NCBI GenBank assembly: GCA_012960755.1
Contig: DUAT01000153.1
Location: 32,423-90,839 of the forward strand
DNA from: Gammaproteobacteria bacterium
Lineage (GTDB): Bacteria > Pseudomonadota > Gammaproteobacteria > Pseudomonadales > Azotimanducaceae_A
Direction: 5' to 3'
Length of the DNA: 58,417 bases
Shown: positions 8,135-16,867 of the stretch, in pieces
Position numbering within the stretch: position 1 is the stretch's first letter
Layout: every line of letters starts with the position of its first letter
Made by a program: the position numbers and the translations under genes
The notes under the pieces: model-generated
Seen by the model: the letters and a program-made list of their open reading frames with translations, nothing else
What the model was told of the DNA's origin: nothing
Database searches by the model: none

Positions 8135-9405
8135 CGCTTGTAGACAACACCTTCCTTCATCACAAATTCAACGAACTGCATCTGATTGATATCGGCCAGG
8201 GGATCGCCTTTTACCGCAATGATATCCGCAATTTTTCCTGTTTCCAGGGTACCGAGGGAGTCTTCAATTCCCAGCAACATGGCACCATGGCTGGTTGCGG
8301 ATTGAATCGCTTCCATGGCTGGCATGCCAGCCTCAACCATGAAGACAAATTCCTTCCAATTGTCGCCATGGGCAGAAACTCCAGTATCTGTACCAAAGGC
8401 AATTTTAACGCCCATTTCGTAAGCTTCAGCAAACGTATTTTGAATCAGTGGGCCGATCTTTGCTGCCTTCGGCCTGACAACGTCAGAAAAGTAGCCATCA
8501 ATTTTTGATTTCTCAGCGACGAACTTACCAGCCATAATTGTCGGGACAAATGTCGTTCCATGCTTCTTCATTAACTTCATCGTCGGCCTGTCCATATAGG
8601 TACCATGCTCGATGGAATCGATACCTGCTCTGATTGCCCGTTGCATTCCTTCAGTGCCGTGTGCATGGGCGGCGACTTTAAAGTTGTAGTCCTTCGCTAT
8701 TGATATGATGGCGCGTAATTCTTCTTCCGTAAACTGCGCGTTTTGACCACTGGAAGCCTGACTTAGAACACCGCCGGTTGCGGTGATTTTTATTAGGTCC
8801 GCACCTTCTTTGTACCGTTGGCGAACTGCTTTTCTTGCATCTTCAACACTGTTAATTACCCCGTCTTTCGGTCCGGGATCACCACGAAATTTGCTATTAA
8901 CCCCATTAGTCGGGTCCGCGTGACCACCAGTGGTTGCGAGACTTGTTCCTGCTGTATAAATTCTGGGACCAACGATATAGCCCTGGTTAATCGCCTTGCG
9001 CATAGAGATAGACAGATTATTTGCGCTGCCGAGATCCCTCACGGTTGTAAACCCGGCCATCAACGTCGCATTAGCGTAACGAACCGAAGCGAACGCGCTA
9101 TCTTGCGGGTCCAGTTTAAATTTGTTTTCAAATCGCTTCGGATTCAGCTCAGAAGTAATATGCACGTGCATGTCCATTAGACCTGGCATACATGTCGCAT
9201 CGCCTATATCAATTACCAGGTCAGCCTCGACGAAACCATTCTCGATTGAAGTGATCCTTGTGCCCTCGATTCGGATCGATTGACGTTCATGTACCATATC
9301 GCTTGAACCGTCTATTAACCGCTCACAATGCAGAATAGTCTCTGCCAGGGCCGCGGACGGGATAAGCAGCAGTGTAGTCAGGAGAACCGTGAGTTTACGC
9401 AGCAT
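8131..9405 (-). CDS. Secreted metal-dependent amidohydrolase (imidazolonepropionase/prolidase-like)
   Basis: The protein starts with a clear signal peptide ([21 protein letters not shown]), so it acts in the periplasm or outside. The amidohydrolase-superfamily metal centre is complete: His80-x-His82, Lys206 in [10 protein letters not shown], His247/His249 in AAHAHG, His267 in SIEHGTY and Asp340 in AFGTDTG. This set resembles the Xaa-Pro dipeptidase / imidazolonepropionase-like group, which cleaves dipeptide, N-acyl or lactone-type bonds; the substrate cannot be told. It lies 48 bp downstream of an MFS transporter on the same strand, suggesting linked hydrolysis and transport. Length of 424 residues is normal. 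Confidence 0.88.
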   Translation of the reverse strand: MLRKLTVLLTTLLLIPSAALAETILHCERLIDGSSDMVHERQSIRIEGTRITSIENGFVEADLVIDIGDATCMPGLMDMHVHITSELNPKRFENKFKLDPQDSAFASVRYANATLMAGFTTVRDLGSANNLSISMRKAINQGYIVGPRIYTAGTSLATTGGHADPTNGVNSKFRGDPGPKDGVINSVEDARKAVRQRYKEGADLIKITATGGVLSQASSGQNAQFTEEELRAIISIAKDYNFKVAAHAHGTEGMQRAIRAGIDSIEHGTYMDRPTMKLMKKHGTTFVPTIMAGKFVAEKSKIDGYFSDVVRPKAAKIGPLIQNTFAEAYEMGVKIAFGTDTGVSAHGDNWKEFVFMVEAGMPAMEAIQSATSHGAMLLGIEDSLGTLETGKIADIIAVKGDPLADINQMQFVEFVMKEGVVYKR

Positions 9406-9453
9406 CAGCGTTTTCCATTTGATTATGTCGGATCATATTAACATCACCTTTAT

Positions 9454-10656
9454 TCAAGTAGTGGATGAATCCATCGACCAAAGTGAAGACTGGAAAGAAA
9501 CAACTACAACGACCGCCAACATCATCGTTGAGGCAACCATCAACGCAGGTCCAGGACCAATGCCTTCTACCAGGTAGCCGCAGAACAGGGCGCCAATTGG
9601 ACCTGACCCCATAAACGAAAACGAGTAAAACCCCATCATTCGAGCCCTCTGATCGGGAGGCGCTTTTTCCTGCATGATGGTTCGGGACATCGTCATTGCA
9701 ATGCCCCCACAAAGACCCCAGGCAAAAATTGCGCCGACGGCGGTATAAAACCCCAGGCCTAATCCCGCACCCGCCAGAGCAAAGGCACCGATGCCCTGGG
9801 CTACGAGCAGAGCCCTTCCCTGGCGATGAATGTCCCCGAATCGCATCAGGAACAAGATGGAGATTACCAGTCCCAGGGAATTTCCCGCATTCATCCAGGA
9901 CAGTTCAACTGAAGACCCTCCGTATAAATCCCGAATCAGCAGTGGAATAGTGACTATGTAAGAGCCCATAAAAAACACCCCCATGGCACAATTCTGGAGT
10001 ACAACAATACGCATATGTCTCGATGCCTTGACAGTTCTGTAGCCCTCGACTATGGAATGCAGTACGTTTGTTACCATGCCATCAGCAAGCCTGGGAGGCG
10101 TTTCGTGAGGAACATCCAACCGAAAGTAGGCAATGGTACCTATGGTTAGAATGGTAAACTGCAGCATCAGGATAAATTCAGCGCCATACTTGTCCGCAAA
10201 AGCAGCGGCCAGAAACCCGAGCATTTGAACGCCAAACTGAACCAGGCTGACCAGAACAACTTTTTGTTGAATCTGCCCGTCTGCGACCAGGGCCAGCAGT
10301 CCATCACGGGCGGGCGTTACCAGCGCTTGTGCACAGCCCATAATAACCGCGAAGACAATTACCATGGCGTAACTCAGGTTGTCGGTTGCGATCACAATCG
10401 TCAGGAATAGGGGCGCGATTGATGCGGCGATATGTCCTATAATGGCAACCCTACGACCGCCTAACTGATCAGCGAGGCTACCGCCGATAAGCATCAACAG
10501 CATCGCCGGAAGAAGGAAGGCCATTTGCGCGACGCCTACCATTTTTGCTGACTCGTTAAGCACGATAGTCACCAGCCACGCGAATGCAACAGCCTGGATG
10601 CCATAGGAGAGGAACCAGGATCCGGTTCCAACTAAATAGTAGTGTAGTGGTTTCAT
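9454..10656 (-). CDS. MFS transporter
   Basis: This is a hydrophobic protein of about 400 residues with roughly twelve membrane segments. It carries an MFS signature between helices 2 and 3 (GGSLADQLGGRRVAIIG), and its ending is hydrophilic. I chose the ATG at 10656; a TTG at 10689 would add eleven mostly polar residues and has no visible ribosome binding site. It precedes the secreted amidohydrolase on the same strand, so it may move that enzyme's substrate or product; direction of transport cannot be told. The gene is divergent from the membrane protein at 10826. Confidence 0.85.
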   Translation of the reverse strand: MKPLHYYLVGTGSWFLSYGIQAVAFAWLVTIVLNESAKMVGVAQMAFLLPAMLLMLIGGSLADQLGGRRVAIIGHIAASIAPLFLTIVIATDNLSYAMVIVFAVIMGCAQALVTPARDGLLALVADGQIQQKVVLVSLVQFGVQMLGFLAAAFADKYGAEFILMLQFTILTIGTIAYFRLDVPHETPPRLADGMVTNVLHSIVEGYRTVKASRHMRIVVLQNCAMGVFFMGSYIVTIPLLIRDLYGGSSVELSWMNAGNSLGLVISILFLMRFGDIHRQGRALLVAQGIGAFALAGAGLGLGFYTAVGAIFAWGLCGGIAMTMSRTIMQEKAPPDQRARMMGFYSFSFMGSGPIGALFCGYLVEGIGPGPALMVASTMMLAVVVVVSFQSSLWSMDSSTT

Positions 10657-10825
10657 TTGTTTCTTTTTCTGTATCGACGAAATAGACAAGGCACGAGACG
10701 ATGGTGGACGAAAATCACATCATGATTATTATGTGGGTTGTCTCGGCGAAAGTGAGTATATAGGAATTCCCCTGAGGCTGTCCGAGAACTGCCCCGATAG
10801 GACAATCAACTGAAAGGACTAAACG

Positions 10826-11857
10826 TTGGCAAGTGCATTGGAACTGGTTGACGAAGAATACAACGAGGCGACCCCGGGTCTTGGTCATGTCGGATTTTTG
10901 GTCTGGCTTGACAGGACCGGGCTGCCTGCATGGCAGATTGGTATAACGGCATTTATCTGCCTGGTGATTTTTGGCATATCGAACATCGTCATCTCCGCGT
11001 ATCCGCGACCCGGTATCTATTCGATAGTTATTGGCTTTGTGGCCATTATCAGTTATTACCTGGTGTTTTATCTGCAAATGGGGCGTGGCTGGCACAGGGA
11101 TTTGCAGTCTGTACTCGATTTTGATCCGAAGCTGTTGAAAGTCATTCCCATACTGAGGCCATCAAACGCGATTGTCTGGGTTGAGATTGTGATTGCGTTT
11201 ATCGCGGCATGTACAAATATATATATTAGCGGCCAGATCACTCATCAGTATCCTTTGGTATACGCTACGGCGTTGATTTTATATTGGTTCCAGTACCTTT
11301 TGATCATTCTTATTATTGATATCCTCGTCAGGCAGTGGATTATGCTGTTAAAGATTTGCGATAACATTCGATTGGACCTGTTACAAACGGACTTCTACTC
11401 GAATCTGGCTAACGTGATGTTCCGGTTTCTGAAGCTTTATATATTCGGCCTGAGCGTCATTATTTTAAGCTACACGATGATTACCGCAGGTGCGGTGAGT
11501 TTCCCTGAGTTACTCATCATGATGACGCCTTTTTACGTACCGGCTTTGTCATTGGGGTTGTACCTTGTGCCTTACAATCGATTCAAGACGAGGATGCGAC
11601 AGGCCAAGGCGATTGAACTAAATCATGTACTCAGGGCCATTAACGGAGACCGGGCTCATTTGTCCTATTCTCTGGTGGGCGAGGATGCCGAGAGGTTAAC
11701 GAAAGTGGATTTGATGTACTACGAAGACCGGATCAGAAAAATAAAGGAATGGCCTTTTACCGACCGGATTCGAAGTTTGTTACTGTTTGGAGTCCTGCCG
11801 CCGCTCACCTGGGTTATTGCGGCACTTATAGAGATATTTATTGAGGGTGTACTCTAG
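10826..11857 (+). CDS. Multi-spanning membrane protein of unknown function
   Basis: I do not recognise the family with confidence. The 343 residues contain about seven hydrophobic segments and a soluble, charged stretch (about residues 245-310) rich in Arg/Lys and Glu. It ends with a tyrosine- and charge-rich segment (YYEDRIRKIKEWPFTDRIR) followed by a last membrane helix. The start is TTG, supported by an AAAGGA box about eight bases upstream. It stands alone between a divergent MFS gene and a convergent MFS gene. No catalytic motif is visible; a membrane scaffold or sensor is as likely as a transporter. Confidence 0.75.
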   Translation: MASALELVDEEYNEATPGLGHVGFLVWLDRTGLPAWQIGITAFICLVIFGISNIVISAYPRPGIYSIVIGFVAIISYYLVFYLQMGRGWHRDLQSVLDFDPKLLKVIPILRPSNAIVWVEIVIAFIAACTNIYISGQITHQYPLVYATALILYWFQYLLIILIIDILVRQWIMLLKICDNIRLDLLQTDFYSNLANVMFRFLKLYIFGLSVIILSYTMITAGAVSFPELLIMMTPFYVPALSLGLYLVPYNRFKTRMRQAKAIELNHVLRAINGDRAHLSYSLVGEDAERLTKVDLMYYEDRIRKIKEWPFTDRIRSLLLFGVLPPLTWVIAALIEIFIEGVL

Positions 11858-11867
11858 CAGCCTGCTA
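11855..11867. repeat. Short palindrome tagcagCctgcta at a convergent gene junction
   Basis: Six-base arms around one central base overlap the stop codon of the membrane protein. A 12-base version (tagcagcctgct) recurs at 34473-34484 in another 3' intergenic region. It may be a remnant of a small dispersed repeat or part of a weak terminator. Confidence 0.4.
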
Positions 11868-11888
11868 GTGTCAGAGTCCGATGGATTA

Positions 11889-13112
11889 CTATTTTTTCTT
11901 CAACAGGGTCTCTTTCACAAACAGGAGCATAATTGCAGCCCCCAGTATTCCCATTGTAGACACTGCGGTGAAGGCGCTGGCAAGAGCAACGCTCGTTGCG
12001 ACATAGCCCAGAAATATTGGGCCCGCGAATGATCCGGCATCGGACATCAGGCGCCACACGCCAAGAAATTCACCGCGCTCAGCGGGTGGTGCGAAATCTG
12101 CGCCCAGTGTCATATTAATACCACTACCCAGGCCGTTACCCGCCCCGGCAACCATAGCCGCCAGTACCAGGCCGGTAAATCCCGAACTGAAGGGGATCAG
12201 GAATATGCCCAGTGCTTGAATTAACAGGCAGGAAATGGCGGCATAGCGACGGCCGAGGTTGTCCATCATGTAACCCGCCAGTGGAAACATTAACATGTCG
12301 ATTGCGGCGGCTGAACTCACCGCAAGTCCGATAGTGGCACTGTCAAGATTGATGCTCTGTCCCCACAGCGGAATCAGCAGCTGTCTGCTTGATCGCAGCA
12401 CCGTGAGGCAAAGAACCGCAAGTCCAGCCGTGGCAAATATCCTGTAATGTCCCGATACGATATGAGGCACAAGTTTGAAAAGCCCCGGGCCTTGTTCATG
12501 ATGTGCTTTCTGGTTGTCCTTCACGGTTACGAGCACCAGCAAAAGGGCTGCAAGGCCAATGAAGCCGATGCAAAGAAATACATAACCGAAGCCGAACTTG
12601 TGGGCAATCAAACCACTGGTCACCGGTCCAACAAGATTTCCGAACCGTTGTATTCCAGCCATGGTGGATATGGCCTTACCCCGTTGATGTGAGGCGACTT
12701 TTTCACTGATATGTGCCAGTCTGGCGAGCAACCAGGTTGCCATCGCAGCACCGAATGCAAATGCCGCAATAGCCAATTGCAATGGGGAATCCGCCTGGCT
12801 GGTAAATAGCGCGGTGGTTGCCATTAAAGCCACGCCAACAATCATAATGCTTCGATCACCAAAACGAGCGGTGGCATAACCAGCCGGAACATCGACGGTC
12901 ATGTTGCCCAGGCCACGAAGCGAAAAGACCAGCGCTGTGATACCTATGTTCGCATCCATTTGCAGCGCGAACAGGGGGATGATTAACATGACGCTTCCCT
13001 GGCATATGGACATCAGGAGACTTGGCAGGTAGACAGAAAACAGCAGGGAACGATACATCTCCCAGGTTGACTGGCCCGGATTAATCTGCTCCTGGGATTG
13101 AGTAGATACCAT
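11889..13112 (-). CDS. MFS transporter, multidrug-type
   Basis: This 407-residue protein has about twelve hydrophobic segments. It has an MFS-like loop 2-3 motif (PAGYATARFGDRSIMIVG) and a repeated counterpart in the second half (LAGYMMDNLGRRYAAIS). Such carriers of the drug/solute-exporting type are proton driven and sit in the inner membrane; the substrate is unknown. It is the third gene of a tight minus-strand set: MATE pump, F420-type oxidoreductase and this gene, with a 20-bp gap to the oxidoreductase. The set suggests chemical conversion and export of a small molecule. Confidence 0.85.
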   Translation of the reverse strand: MVSTQSQEQINPGQSTWEMYRSLLFSVYLPSLLMSICQGSVMLIIPLFALQMDANIGITALVFSLRGLGNMTVDVPAGYATARFGDRSIMIVGVALMATTALFTSQADSPLQLAIAAFAFGAAMATWLLARLAHISEKVASHQRGKAISTMAGIQRFGNLVGPVTSGLIAHKFGFGYVFLCIGFIGLAALLLVLVTVKDNQKAHHEQGPGLFKLVPHIVSGHYRIFATAGLAVLCLTVLRSSRQLLIPLWGQSINLDSATIGLAVSSAAAIDMLMFPLAGYMMDNLGRRYAAISCLLIQALGIFLIPFSSGFTGLVLAAMVAGAGNGLGSGINMTLGADFAPPAERGEFLGVWRLMSDAGSFAGPIFLGYVATSVALASAFTAVSTMGILGAAIMLLFVKETLLKKK

Positions 13113-13132
13113 TGGCGCTGGTTCTTTAGTCG

Positions 13133-14182
13133 CTAGATTTTCTCTATAAGGTTCTTTAGGGAGTCACAATTCTTAACCCGCTCCTGCGTGGTGGTCCCCA
13201 GAAAACCGACATTCAGCGAAGTGACTCCAGCTTCCTTGTAGGCTTGTAACCTGTCCCTGACGAAACCCTCGGGCCCAACCAGGGAAGTTGCATCGAGGTA
13301 GCTTTGTGGAATGGCAGCTTCGGCTTCGGACTTTCTCCCGGAAAGATAGAGGTTTTGAATCGCTTCTGCTTCTTCTTCATAACCATACTTTCGAAAAATC
13401 TGGTTGTAGAAATTTTTCTCCTTTGCCCCCATGCCGCCAACATAAAGCGCGATCCCGGATCGGGACATGTCTCGGTAGGATTCAAGGCCCTCGCCAATGG
13501 CAACTGCACCACCGGCGTAAATATCCAGCGGGGGACGACCCATGTCCCTTTTCGCGTTGCCTCGTTTTAGAGCCTCTCCCCAGACGGCGTCGGCACCCTC
13601 AGCCATAAAAAAAGCCGGTAGCCAGGCATCGGCGATTTCTGCAGTCATCTCGACGCTCTTATTTCCGAGGGTAGCAAGCGCAATTGGAATCTCTTCACGG
13701 TAGGGGTGGTTGATGATCTTCAGGGGTTTGCCAAGTCCGGTGCCTTGATCTGCAGGCAAAGGTATCTGGTACTTTTTGCCATCGTGGGTGAGCTTCTCTT
13801 CCCGCTTCCACACTTTTCGGCAGATCTCCACGACCTCGCGCATTCGGGTCATAGGTGCGTCATAGGGAACACCATGAAACCCCTCGATAACCTGGGGACC
13901 GGAAGCACCTAAACCCAGCATGCAACGACCCTCTGAAAGGGCATCGATTCCTGCAGCCGTCATCGCCATTAATGTGGGCGTCCGGCTGTAAATGTTCAGA
14001 ATTCCCGAGGCGATAGTCACTGTATTGGTTAACGCGGCGAGATAACCCATGGGGCTGACACCATCAAACGAATAAGCCTCTGGTACCCAAACGACATCGA
14101 GTCCGGCTTTCTCCATTTCAATGATTTCTTTGGTAGCACCAACGTAACCCTGGGCGTAACTCATTAGTATCGAAATTTTCAT
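13133..14182 (-). CDS. Luciferase-like (LLM class) F420-dependent oxidoreductase, copy 1
   Basis: This 349-residue TIM-barrel protein begins MKISILMSYAQGY, with an AAAGGAGCA ribosome site upstream. An adjacent ATG three bases earlier is equally in frame; the later one has the better spacing. The conserved features of the F420-type luciferase-like group are present: VWVPEAY, LGASGPQVIEGFHG, YVGGMGAK and a C-terminal GPEGFVRDRLQAYKEAGV segment. The family transfers hydride between reduced F420 (or FMN) and diverse substrates. It lies between a MATE gene (57 bp upstream) and an MFS gene, and has a paralogue at 34501. The substrate is unknown, and FMN rather than F420 use cannot be excluded. Confidence 0.85.
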   Translation of the reverse strand: MKISILMSYAQGYVGATKEIIEMEKAGLDVVWVPEAYSFDGVSPMGYLAALTNTVTIASGILNIYSRTPTLMAMTAAGIDALSEGRCMLGLGASGPQVIEGFHGVPYDAPMTRMREVVEICRKVWKREEKLTHDGKKYQIPLPADQGTGLGKPLKIINHPYREEIPIALATLGNKSVEMTAEIADAWLPAFFMAEGADAVWGEALKRGNAKRDMGRPPLDIYAGGAVAIGEGLESYRDMSRSGIALYVGGMGAKEKNFYNQIFRKYGYEEEAEAIQNLYLSGRKSEAEAAIPQSYLDATSLVGPEGFVRDRLQAYKEAGVTSLNVGFLGTTTQERVKNCDSLKNLIEKI

Positions 14183-14242
14183 CATTGCTCCTTTAGCTAT
14201 CACCGAGATTTGTTGCGAGAAATTTGACCCAGTGTAACAAGT

Positions 14243-15562
14243 TTATGGTGCCATTTTTCTCAGTCCTGGCAGATAAAACCACAAGGTTAGACCCCGGGCT
14301 ATAAAATAAACATGTAGCGACATCCACAGTCCATGATTACCGAATTGGCCATGTAACCAGTACCAGGCGGTTAAGAAGCTGAGCAGGGAAATGATCATCG
14401 CGTTGCGCATTTCGACTGTTCGGGTCGCACCGATAAAAATGCCGTCCAGCAAATAGCACCAGATCGAAAGTATCGGGGCAATAGCCGCCCATACAAGGTA
14501 CTGATGTGCAGTCTCACGAACTTCTACGATATTGGTCAGTAAATGAATTACCGGCGTCCCTAGCAGCCAAATTGATAGTGAGAGAATCAGCGCGGTCATT
14601 GCACCGAGTTCTGTGGATAGGCGTATTGCGACATTTAAATTCAGCTCGTCATTTGAACCAATCGCGTGGCCGACCAGACTTTCGGCGGCAAGAGCGAAAC
14701 CGTCAAGAAAGAAGGCAGAAAAACTCACCAGTTGCATCAGAATTGCGTTGGCAGAAAGAATGATATCTCCCGATTGAGCACCTTGATTTGCAAACCAGGC
14801 GAAGGCAAAGATGAGACATAATGTTCTGATCATAATGTCGCGATTCACGACGAACATCCGCCGTAAAGAAGATCGGTCCAGTAATGTACGATACGGCACG
14901 AGGTAAGTTTCGCTCAGGGAGCGTATCCGGCCCATGACTATATAGGTACCGAGGCAGATGGCAATGAATTCAGAAATGACCGTCGCCGCGGCGACGCCTT
15001 GTACGTCCCACCCAAATCCCAGTACAAATACAAAGTCCAGAATGATATTCGTGCCATTGAGAACAACCTGGATCAGTAGTAGTGACCTTGTGTCTTGTTG
15101 CCCTAAGAGGAAGCCCATGATTGCGAGATGGGCTAGGCTGACGGGTGCACCCCAGATCCGGATTCGCAGGTAGGCATGTGCAGCGCTTTCAACAGCTGGA
15201 CTACCATCAAGCATTTGGAACGCAAGGTAGCCAAGGGGACACTGCAAGGCTAATAGTAAGCTGCCGATTAACGCTCCGATAAGAAAGGCTCGATAGAATG
15301 CCGCCTTTACCTCCGTTTCGTCTCCGGCTCCTTGCGCCTGGGCTACCAAGCCGGTGGTACCCATACGCAGAAACCCGAATCCCCAGTACAGGAAACTAAA
15401 TATTATTCCACCCAGGGCAATTGCGCCGATTAGCGCCGCATCACCGAGATTGCCGATTACAGCGGTATCAACGAGACCGAGAAGTGGAGTGGATAAGTTT
15501 GAAAGAATAATTGGCCATGCAATATGGAAGACTTTTTTTCGATTAGTGGACTGCAAAAGCAT
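14243..15562 (-). CDS. dinF: MATE efflux pump, DinF family
   Basis: The protein of 439 residues has twelve predicted membrane helices. The N-terminal segment KVFHIAWPIILSNLSTPLLG and the following LVDTAVIGNLGDAALIGA are typical of DinF-branch MATE transporters. These inner-membrane pumps export cationic drugs or other organic molecules using a sodium or proton gradient. A CCGGAAAAA sequence precedes the ATG. The gene heads the minus-strand set that continues with the F420-type oxidoreductase and an MFS carrier. A second MATE gene, of the NorM branch, occurs at 30094. Confidence 0.9.
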   Translation of the reverse strand: MLLQSTNRKKVFHIAWPIILSNLSTPLLGLVDTAVIGNLGDAALIGAIALGGIIFSFLYWGFGFLRMGTTGLVAQAQGAGDETEVKAAFYRAFLIGALIGSLLLALQCPLGYLAFQMLDGSPAVESAAHAYLRIRIWGAPVSLAHLAIMGFLLGQQDTRSLLLIQVVLNGTNIILDFVFVLGFGWDVQGVAAATVISEFIAICLGTYIVMGRIRSLSETYLVPYRTLLDRSSLRRMFVVNRDIMIRTLCLIFAFAWFANQGAQSGDIILSANAILMQLVSFSAFFLDGFALAAESLVGHAIGSNDELNLNVAIRLSTELGAMTALILSLSIWLLGTPVIHLLTNIVEVRETAHQYLVWAAIAPILSIWCYLLDGIFIGATRTVEMRNAMIISLLSFLTAWYWLHGQFGNHGLWMSLHVYFIARGLTLWFYLPGLRKMAP

Positions 15563-15919
15563 TTTTTCCGGTGACCGATGTTGTCATCATATCAACCTTA
15601 GCGCACAAGGGTCGAATGAATAGCCTGACTGTTCGTGTGGAAAAGGATTCGGTGAGCGCTCAAATGTTTGGAATAAAAATAATAGCCTAATAGCCTATAT
15701 GGAATAAGCGATGGAAAATTCAATAAAACAGGCCGAGTAAATATAGTAACAACAACCATATCGAATCTTTTGAAGTATCTGATTGCTATCATCCTGTTGG
15801 TATTGGTATGATGTTGACGCCACAAATTGCTCACCAATGTAACTGCTTACAGTAACAAATGGTGCTGTTCATTTATAATGTGCGGGATTTGACACTAAAC
15901 TAACCAATGGAGATATATT
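15563..15919. other. Intergenic region between divergent dinF-type gene and ribbon-helix-helix gene
   Basis: This 357-bp AT-rich stretch holds no convincing gene. It should contain the promoters of both divergent genes. A duplicated taatagccta sequence is seen near 15682-15704; no RNA gene or hairpin terminator is evident. Confidence 0.6.
15874..15879 (+). promoter_or_regulatory. Candidate -10 box TATAAT for the ribbon-helix-helix gene
   Basis: A perfect TATAAT lies 41 bp before the ATG of the small regulator. No good -35 box sits at 17 bp, so this is tentative. A TTGACA at 15888 is too close to the start codon to act as its -35. Confidence 0.35.
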
Positions 15920-16120
15920 ATGGCCGAAGCTGAGCAAGTGAAATTTGTTTTGAGACTGCCACCAAGCTTGCATAAGAAAATTAAGCGAAGCGCCAAGTCG
16001 AACAACACTTCGATGAACAAAGAAATTACAAATATTCTGACTGAGTCTTTCAGCAAATCATCTACTGATAAAACGCTGGCAGATTTAGTGCGTCGTCTTG
16101 AAAAGAAAAAAGTGATTTAA
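15920..16120 (+). CDS. Small Arc-type ribbon-helix-helix DNA-binding protein
   Basis: The 66-residue protein has the ribbon-helix-helix layout. A short strand (VKFVLRLP) is followed by helix 1 (PSLHKKIKRSAKSNN) and helix 2 beginning TSMNKEITNILTESF. This is characteristic of the Arc/MetJ-type family, which binds DNA as dimers through the paired N-terminal strands. A GGAGA box precedes the ATG at suitable spacing. It is monocistronic, with a good terminator immediately downstream and no toxin-like partner beside it, so it is more probably a stand-alone regulator than an antitoxin. Its targets are unknown. Confidence 0.85.
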   Translation: MAEAEQVKFVLRLPPSLHKKIKRSAKSNNTSMNKEITNILTESFSKSSTDKTLADLVRRLEKKKVI

Positions 16121-16132
16121 CTTTAGGCACAG

Positions 16133-16160
16133 TGAGGGCGCAAGCCCTCATTGGTTTTTT
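16133..16160 (+). terminator. Rho-independent terminator
   Basis: A 7-bp stem (tgagggc/gccctca) closes a GCAA tetraloop and is followed after four bases by six T residues. It ends the ribbon-helix-helix gene. Confidence 0.9.
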
Positions 16161-16221
16161 AAATCAGGTGCCGATCTCCGAAAACACTTCAACTAATTGA
16201 TTTAAAAAAATAAAATCTTCA

Positions 16222-16836
16222 TCATTTCGAATGCTTGTCCAACAATTCCACTGCCATAAAAATTCTCGCCAGTGTGGAAATCCAGCAAAGAATCCCGAAT
16301 AGCAACGCGATCACCGAGAAATAATCGGGCAGCAAACACATCAGCGCGAGGGCCACGATTGTCTCGAATCCTTCTACGAGCCCCGTAAGATAATAGAATG
16401 ACTTCTCACCCTGATGATTGGATTGTAAACCTAGTTTCTGGGCGAATATTGCGAAAGCCAGAAAGGTGGTTCCTGTCCCGATAAAACTGAAGATCAAAAA
16501 GGCGCTATAGACCGCGTTATCGTACTCAGCCAAAGCGAAGCCGAATACGACGGCGGAATAAAAAATGAAATCCAGGACAATGTCCAGATAGCCTCCGGCG
16601 TGAGTTGCGGATGATTGCCGAGCCACGGCACCATCAAGTCCATCCATAAGCCGATTAACTAATACGAACACGAATGCCAGTTTATAATAATGTAATGCAA
16701 TAAGTGGGACCGCTATTATTCCAATAACAAACCCTGCAATAGTAATATCATTTGGCTTTATGCGCGCTTCGACTAACATTGAGCCAAGTTTGTTAAGGGG
16801 TGGGTCGATCCAGTCTCTTAACTGTGAATCAAACAT
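16222..16836 (-). CDS. CDP-alcohol phosphatidyltransferase
   Basis: The ATG at 16836 gives 204 residues starting MFDSQLRDWIDPPLNKLG, the usual start region for this family; an upstream TTG at 16893 would overlap the preceding gene. The catalytic signature D-x2-D-G-x2-A-R ... G-x3-D-x3-D is present (Asp65, Asp68, Asp85 and Asp89), embedded in about six membrane helices. Members transfer a CDP-linked phosphatidyl group to an alcohol acceptor to make phospholipid head groups, at the inner membrane. The acceptor (inositol phosphate, glycerol phosphate or other) cannot be told. The gene begins 31 bp after the stop of the helical-repeat protein and is probably co-transcribed with it. Confidence 0.88.
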   Translation of the reverse strand: MFDSQLRDWIDPPLNKLGSMLVEARIKPNDITIAGFVIGIIAVPLIALHYYKLAFVFVLVNRLMDGLDGAVARQSSATHAGGYLDIVLDFIFYSAVVFGFALAEYDNAVYSAFLIFSFIGTGTTFLAFAIFAQKLGLQSNHQGEKSFYYLTGLVEGFETIVALALMCLLPDYFSVIALLFGILCWISTLARIFMAVELLDKHSK

Positions 16837-16867
16837 GCTTGTAGTTACTAGTCTATAGCCAGTCCGG

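Noticed and set aside
15920..16120. Antitoxin of a toxin-antitoxin pair
   Set aside because: A terminator follows at once and no toxin-like frame is adjacent.
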